DNA from: Mesorhizobium sp. 131-2-1
Lineage (GTDB): Bacteria; Pseudomonadota; Alphaproteobacteria; Rhizobiales; Rhizobiaceae
Length of the DNA: 64,000 nucleotides
NCBI RefSeq assembly: GCF_016756535.1
Contig: NZ_AP023247.1
Coordinates: 3,348,501 to 3,412,500 of the forward strand
Reading direction: 5' to 3'
In this document: one piece after another, positions 60,228 through 64,000 of the stretch
Layout: each line of letters starts with the position of its first letter
Position numbering within the stretch: the stretch's first letter is position 1
Program-made: the position numbers and the translations under genes
Notes under the pieces: generated by a model
The model's input: the letters and a program-made list of their open reading frames with translations, nothing else
Database searches by the model: none
Told to the model about the DNA's origin: nothing

Positions 60228-61034
60228 TCAGAGCGCGGCCTTCGCCGCCTCGATCTTTTCGGCCAGGACATCCTTGCCGAGCGCGCCGAACACTACCTCG
60301 TTGCCGACCACATAGGAGGGCGTGCCGGTGATCGACAGCTTGGTGGCAAGATCATAGGTCCGCGACAGCGCCTCGTTGATGCTGGGGTCCTTCATCTTCT
60401 CGCGCAGCTTCGCCTCGTCGGCGCCAAGCGAGACCGCGATCTTGATGGCGATCGACTCGGTGGCTCGGCCTTGGCCGCCGAGCAGCGCGGTGTGGAACTC
60501 GCCGTATTTCTCCGGCATCATCAGATGGAAGGCCATGGAGACGACGCTGGCCTTCTGCGAATCCGGGCTGAGGATCGGGAATTCCTTGAGCACGAAGCGC
60601 AGGTCGGGGTCGGTCTTGGTCAGCGCCTGCATGTCCTCGATGGCGCGTTTGCAGAAGCCGCAATTGTAGTCGTAGAACTCGACGATGGTGACCTTGCCGC
60701 TCGGATTGCCGACGATGCCGTCGAAGGCCGAGTTGAAGATCTCGTCCTTGGCGTTCTTGATGACGCCAAGGGCGGCAATGCGCTGCTCTTCCTTCTGCTT
60801 GGCCTCCAGCGCTTCCTGCACCTCGAGCAGCACTTCCGGATTCTTAAGGAGGTAGTCGCGGATGATGCCCTCGACCTCGGTCCGGTCGATCTTGGTGTCC
60901 GAGGGCGCGGCGGCCTGGACGACCTGCGCCGTGTCGGCCTTGGCCGCCTGAGGGCTGCCGGCGACGAAGCCGACCGCCAGCATGGCAAGGGCGGCCACCG
61001 CGCCCGTCGTGCCAAGCAAGATTGCCTTGTTCAT
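60228..61034 (-). CDS. DsbA-family thiol-disulphide protein
   Basis: 268 residues. A signal peptide or anchor (LLGTTGAVAALAMLAVGFVAG) and an N-terminal helix (EVLLEVQEALEAKQKEEQRIAAL) come before the thioredoxin fold, with CGFC in FYDYNCGFCKRAIEDM and cis-Pro in ITGTPSYVVG. This is the Com1/ScsC-like group of alphaproteobacteria with a long N-terminal helical extension, which can trimerise. It acts in the periplasm, likely as disulphide oxidase or isomerase. Confidence 0.9.
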   Translation of the reverse strand: MNKAILLGTTGAVAALAMLAVGFVAGSPQAAKADTAQVVQAAAPSDTKIDRTEVEGIIRDYLLKNPEVLLEVQEALEAKQKEEQRIAALGVIKNAKDEIFNSAFDGIVGNPSGKVTIVEFYDYNCGFCKRAIEDMQALTKTDPDLRFVLKEFPILSPDSQKASVVSMAFHLMMPEKYGEFHTALLGGQGRATESIAIKIAVSLGADEAKLREKMKDPSINEALSRTYDLATKLSITGTPSYVVGNEVVFGALGKDVLAEKIEAAKAAL

Positions 61035-61094
61035 GATCCTCGATCCCTTTTGCCTGTTCCGGTCCGCTTCCGTCGCCCGAAGCGGCCGGAAGGT

Positions 61095-62504
61095 TCACTT
61101 GCGTTTGCCCGGAGGCGCGTAGTTTATGATATCCTGGGCGCGAAGCCAGCCCGGCTCGCCACGCTTCATGTTCTTCTGCGCGCGCATGGCGAAGATCTTC
61201 GCGTTCTGGTAGTCGCCTGAGTAGAAATGGCCTTCAGCCGTGGCGAGGTCCGCCGCCGGTATGTTGCCGAGCTCGCCATAGGCCTGCGCCAGATAGCGGT
61301 AGCCTTCGGCGTTCTCCCTGTCGCGCGCGAGACCGTTGCTGATCTGCGTTACCGCTTTCTTGAGCGTTTCCGGCGTGCCGACCGCCATCAGCGCTTGGCC
61401 AAGCGAGACCGGCAGCAAGCCGGATCGCGCCGGATCGAGGCTGACCGCCTTGGCGTAGGCGTCAGCCGCATCCTTCGGCTTGTTGGCCTTCATCAATATG
61501 TCGCCGCGCAGTTCCTGGAAGTAGGGGTTCTTCGGCTGTTCCTTGATCAGCGCGTTGGTCTTGGCGAGGCCCTGGGCCAGATTGCCATAGAGATAGGCGA
61601 GCTGCGCTTCGCCATAGCGCGAGGCAAGGCTGCCTGGGTTCTTGCGCATCAGCCGTGTTGCGGCGGCCTGACCTCCCACATAGGCGGCGATCTTGACCCG
61701 CATCATGTCATGCCGCTGCTGCAGCGCCGGCGGGTCGACATTGCCGACATAGGGGCTCTGCTTCACCAGCACTTCGAGATTGGCGATGCGCTCCTGCGGC
61801 ATCGGATGGCTGATCCGGTAGGGATCGACTTGGGCGCCGGACAACGACAGCGCGTTCTGGAATCGGGAAAAGGTCTTCAGCATGCCCATTCCGGACTGGC
61901 CGGTGGCGTTGAGATAGGTCATCGCCGAGCGGTCGGCGGTCGTCTCTTCGGTGCGCTGATAGGCGAGGATGCTGCGCTGCGCCATCTCGCCGCCGCCCGC
62001 CGCAACACCCATGCCGGCGCCGGCCAGCCCTCGGCTGTTGGTGGTGGCGCCGGCAACGATGGCGCCGGCGCCGAGCAGCGTGGCGATGATCGCCATGGTC
62101 TTGGCGCGCTCAAGCTGGTCGCGCAGCTTCTGCTGATGGCCGCCGGCGATGTGGCCGGCTTCATGGGCGATGACGCCGATGATCTCGTTGGGTGTTTCCG
62201 CCGTCATCAGAGCGCCGGTGTTTATGAACAGCCGGCGCCCGGTGACGAAGGCGTTGAAACTGGAGTCATTGACCAGCACGATGTCGATGCCGTCATTGGC
62301 GAGGCCCGCCGCCTTGAAGATCGGCCGCGCATAGTCGCGCACCAGCGCCTCGATCTCGGCGTCGCGCACGATGGGGACGTTTTGCGCAAATGCGCTGACC
62401 GAGCCGGAGACGGCGACGGCGGCCGCAAGCAAAAGCGTGGCGAAGCCGCGCGCGGTCCTTGCAACGGTCGATCTGGCAGTGGTCGATCTGGGTCGGCTCA
62501 ACAT
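61095..62504 (-). CDS. M48-family metalloprotease with TPR-like tail
   Basis: 469 residues. Signal peptide (RGFATLLLAAAVAVSGSVSAFA). The zinc motif HEAGH lies in IIGVIAHEAGHIAGG, with the third ligand in EETTADRSAMTYL. From about residue 300 helical repeats follow (RYGEAQLAYLYGNLAQGLAKT; DAADAYAKAVSLDPAR), like BepA/YfgC, which degrades or folds misassembled outer-membrane proteins. The ATG at 62504 gives a correct signal peptide. It heads the run of genes down to aat. Confidence 0.9.
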   Translation of the reverse strand: MLSRPRSTTARSTVARTARGFATLLLAAAVAVSGSVSAFAQNVPIVRDAEIEALVRDYARPIFKAAGLANDGIDIVLVNDSSFNAFVTGRRLFINTGALMTAETPNEIIGVIAHEAGHIAGGHQQKLRDQLERAKTMAIIATLLGAGAIVAGATTNSRGLAGAGMGVAAGGGEMAQRSILAYQRTEETTADRSAMTYLNATGQSGMGMLKTFSRFQNALSLSGAQVDPYRISHPMPQERIANLEVLVKQSPYVGNVDPPALQQRHDMMRVKIAAYVGGQAAATRLMRKNPGSLASRYGEAQLAYLYGNLAQGLAKTNALIKEQPKNPYFQELRGDILMKANKPKDAADAYAKAVSLDPARSGLLPVSLGQALMAVGTPETLKKAVTQISNGLARDRENAEGYRYLAQAYGELGNIPAADLATAEGHFYSGDYQNAKIFAMRAQKNMKRGEPGWLRAQDIINYAPPGKRK

Positions 62505-62638
62505 GACAGGTCCACTGGTAGACGAGCGGGCGGAGGATGAAAAGTCGGCACCGAAAACTTCCTGCGCTTGTGATCCCCACATCAATCGGGCATTTGTGCG
62601 GCGCGGCCAGGGCGGATCCTGGCGTGTTGGATTTGAAA

Positions 62639-63787
62639 ATGGTTGTTTCGCTTTCGCGCCGCGGCGAGGTCGAGCCGTTCCACGCCATGGATATTCTGGC
62701 CGAGGCCAACCGGCTGAAGGCGACCGGCGTGCCGGTGGTTTCGATGGCGGTCGGCCAGCCGTCCGACCCGGCGCCGGCCGGCGTGCGGCTGGCCGCTGCC
62801 AATGCCCTGAAGGTCGGCCGCATCGGCTACACCGACGCTCTGGGTCTGGCCGATCTGCGCCAGGCGATCGCTGCGCACTACGCCGAGCATTACGGAATCG
62901 ATGTCCCGGCGGCGCGAATCGCCGTCACCACCGGATCGTCCGCGGCCTTCAACCTGGCTTTCCTGGCGATGTTCGATCCCGGCGACCGCGTCGCCATCGC
63001 CGCGCCCGGCTATCCGGCCTACCGCAACATCATGGCCGCGCTCGGTATCGAGATCGTCGAGATCGAACTCGGCAGCGATGCCTATCTCCATGCCGAGCAT
63101 CTGAGGACCGCGCATCGCGAAAAGCCGCTGAAAGGGGTGCTGTTCGCCAGTCCGGCCAATCCGACCGGCGCGGTGATCCCGGCCGACGAGCTTGCCGCGC
63201 TGGTCACGACAGCGGAGGATCTCGGCATCGCTGTGATCTCCGACGAGATCTACCACCGGCTGGCCTATGCGGCGCCTGACACGACCGCGCTCGCCTACGG
63301 TTCGGACGTGACGGTCATCAATTCCTTCTCGAAATACTATTGCATGACCGGCTGGCGCATCGGCTGGATGGTGCTTCCGGAACAATTGGTGCGTCCCGTC
63401 GAGCGCATCGCCCAGAGTCTCTACATATCGCCGCCGGAACTGTCGCAGATCGCCGCGATCGAGGCGTTCAAGGCGACCGAGGAGCTGGAAGCGGTGAAGG
63501 CGCGCTATGCCTGGAACCGCGAGCTTTTGATGAAGCGGCTGCCGGAGCTCGGCTTTGCGCTCGCGGCACCCATGGACGGCGCCTTCTACGCTTTTTGCGA
63601 CGTCACAAGGCATACCAATGACAGCATGGCCTTCGCGCGCCGGATGCTTGCCGAGGCGCATGTGGCGGCGACGCCCGGCCGGGACTTCGATCCCGTTGCA
63701 GGGCATCGCACGATGCGCTTTTCCTATGCCGGCAGCCACGACGACATGGTCGAGGCGATGGCGCGCATCGAGCGCTGGCTGAAGTAG
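62639..63787 (+). CDS. class I/II pyridoxal-phosphate aminotransferase
   Basis: 382 residues. Fold-type I motifs: TTGSSAAFNLAFLAMFDPGD, FASPANPTGAVI, VISDEIYHRLAY, and the PLP lysine in SFSKYYCMTGWRIGW; the Arg for the substrate carboxylate is in RTMRFSYA. It belongs to the aspartate-aminotransferase group; the substrate is not certain. The frame is open to 62537, and a TTG at 62633 is also possible. The start is divergent from the M48 gene. Confidence 0.9.
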   Translation: MVVSLSRRGEVEPFHAMDILAEANRLKATGVPVVSMAVGQPSDPAPAGVRLAAANALKVGRIGYTDALGLADLRQAIAAHYAEHYGIDVPAARIAVTTGSSAAFNLAFLAMFDPGDRVAIAAPGYPAYRNIMAALGIEIVEIELGSDAYLHAEHLRTAHREKPLKGVLFASPANPTGAVIPADELAALVTTAEDLGIAVISDEIYHRLAYAAPDTTALAYGSDVTVINSFSKYYCMTGWRIGWMVLPEQLVRPVERIAQSLYISPPELSQIAAIEAFKATEELEAVKARYAWNRELLMKRLPELGFALAAPMDGAFYAFCDVTRHTNDSMAFARRMLAEAHVAATPGRDFDPVAGHRTMRFSYAGSHDDMVEAMARIERWLK

Positions 63788-63797
63788 CGGGGAGGTC

Positions 63798-64000
63798 ATG
63801 CCGGAACTCGAACAGGCGCTTGCCGAAGTCGCCGCCGAAATGGCCGAGCGCACGGATCGCGGTGATGTCGCGACCTATATTCCGCAGCTTGGCAAGGTCG
63901 ACCCGAAGAAGTTCGGCATGGCGGCCGTTACCAATGACGGACGCGTACTGCTTGCCGGCGACGCCGAAGAAGCCTTTTCCATCCAGAGCATTTCCAAGGT
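63798..64000 (+). CDS. glsA: glutaminase, N-terminal part (cut by window end)
   Basis: The first 67 codons: MPELEQALAEVAAEMAERTD, then YIPQLGKVDPKKFGMAAVTND and FSIQSISKV, which is the start of the beta-lactamase-like glutaminase with the catalytic Ser-Ile-Ser-Lys. It converts glutamine to glutamate and ammonia. GGGGAGG stands ahead of the ATG, and it lies ten bases after the aminotransferase stop, so the pair is probably co-transcribed. Confidence 0.9.
   Translation, partial: MPELEQALAEVAAEMAERTDRGDVATYIPQLGKVDPKKFGMAAVTNDGRVLLAGDAEEAFSIQSISK

Overview
The window is a GC-rich stretch of an alphaproteobacterial chromosome that looks like Mesorhizobium or a close relative in the Hyphomicrobiales. 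The evidence is DUF982 and DUF2188 small proteins, a two-domain cold-shock protein, an NDUFA12 homologue, the run M48 protease/DsbA/aroQ/accB/accC/aat, cysE followed by a DUF3126 gene, and two dispersed palindromic repeats of a rhizobial kind. Gene identities come from reading the translations; no database search was run.

Layout. 1-9950: housekeeping and small-molecule genes (end of nadE, an ABC exporter, PilZ, two Nudix hydrolases, gpt, UspA, a CinA-like protein, an alpha/beta hydrolase, an old-yellow-enzyme oxidoreductase). 10035-21173: a tRNA-Leu(UAA) gene into which an element of about 11 kb has integrated. 21325-23937: a J-domain gene, a secreted protein, degenerate intergenic DNA with an AraC-type remnant, and an outer-membrane beta-barrel gene. 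24127-30287: a SecD-like secreted domain, adenine deaminase, a tandem pair of paralogous lipoprotein hydrolases and an M24-fold protein. 30426-43914: mostly metabolic and stress genes (ilvA, gloA, cold shock, cysE, gamma carbonic anhydrase, PilZ and PAS proteins). 44495-49915: a damaged sugar ABC-transporter locus enclosing a MoaD-like/BNR-repeat pair. 50109-64000: rhomboid, CBS, gatB, panCB, an NDUFA12 homologue, the aat-accC-accB-aroQ-dsbA-M48 run, an aminotransferase and the start of a glutaminase gene.

The most interesting object is the 11-kb element. It carries a tyrosine integrase beside one end, matched pairs of integrase-arm-like repeats inside both ends, and a diverged tRNA 3' half that has replaced the host's own. 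Its long genes, and most of the small ones, lie on one strand in a tightly overlapping series. It has a replication-type protein whose gene contains three palindromic iteron-like repeats, a HK97-type prohead protease with an added carbohydrate-binding-like tail, a tail-hub protein that stops early, a possible Ntn-type protein and a LamG protein. It has no recognisable large terminase, portal, capsid, tape-measure or lysis gene. It is either a heavily reduced prophage or a satellite that depends on a helper phage; the intact overlapping reading frames favour something still under selection.

Decay elsewhere: the sugar-binding protein gene has a frameshift that loss of one copy of a 4-bp direct repeat would explain, an LVIVD-like gene end abuts the transporter ATPase gene, and an AraC C-terminus survives directly behind the porin-like gene.
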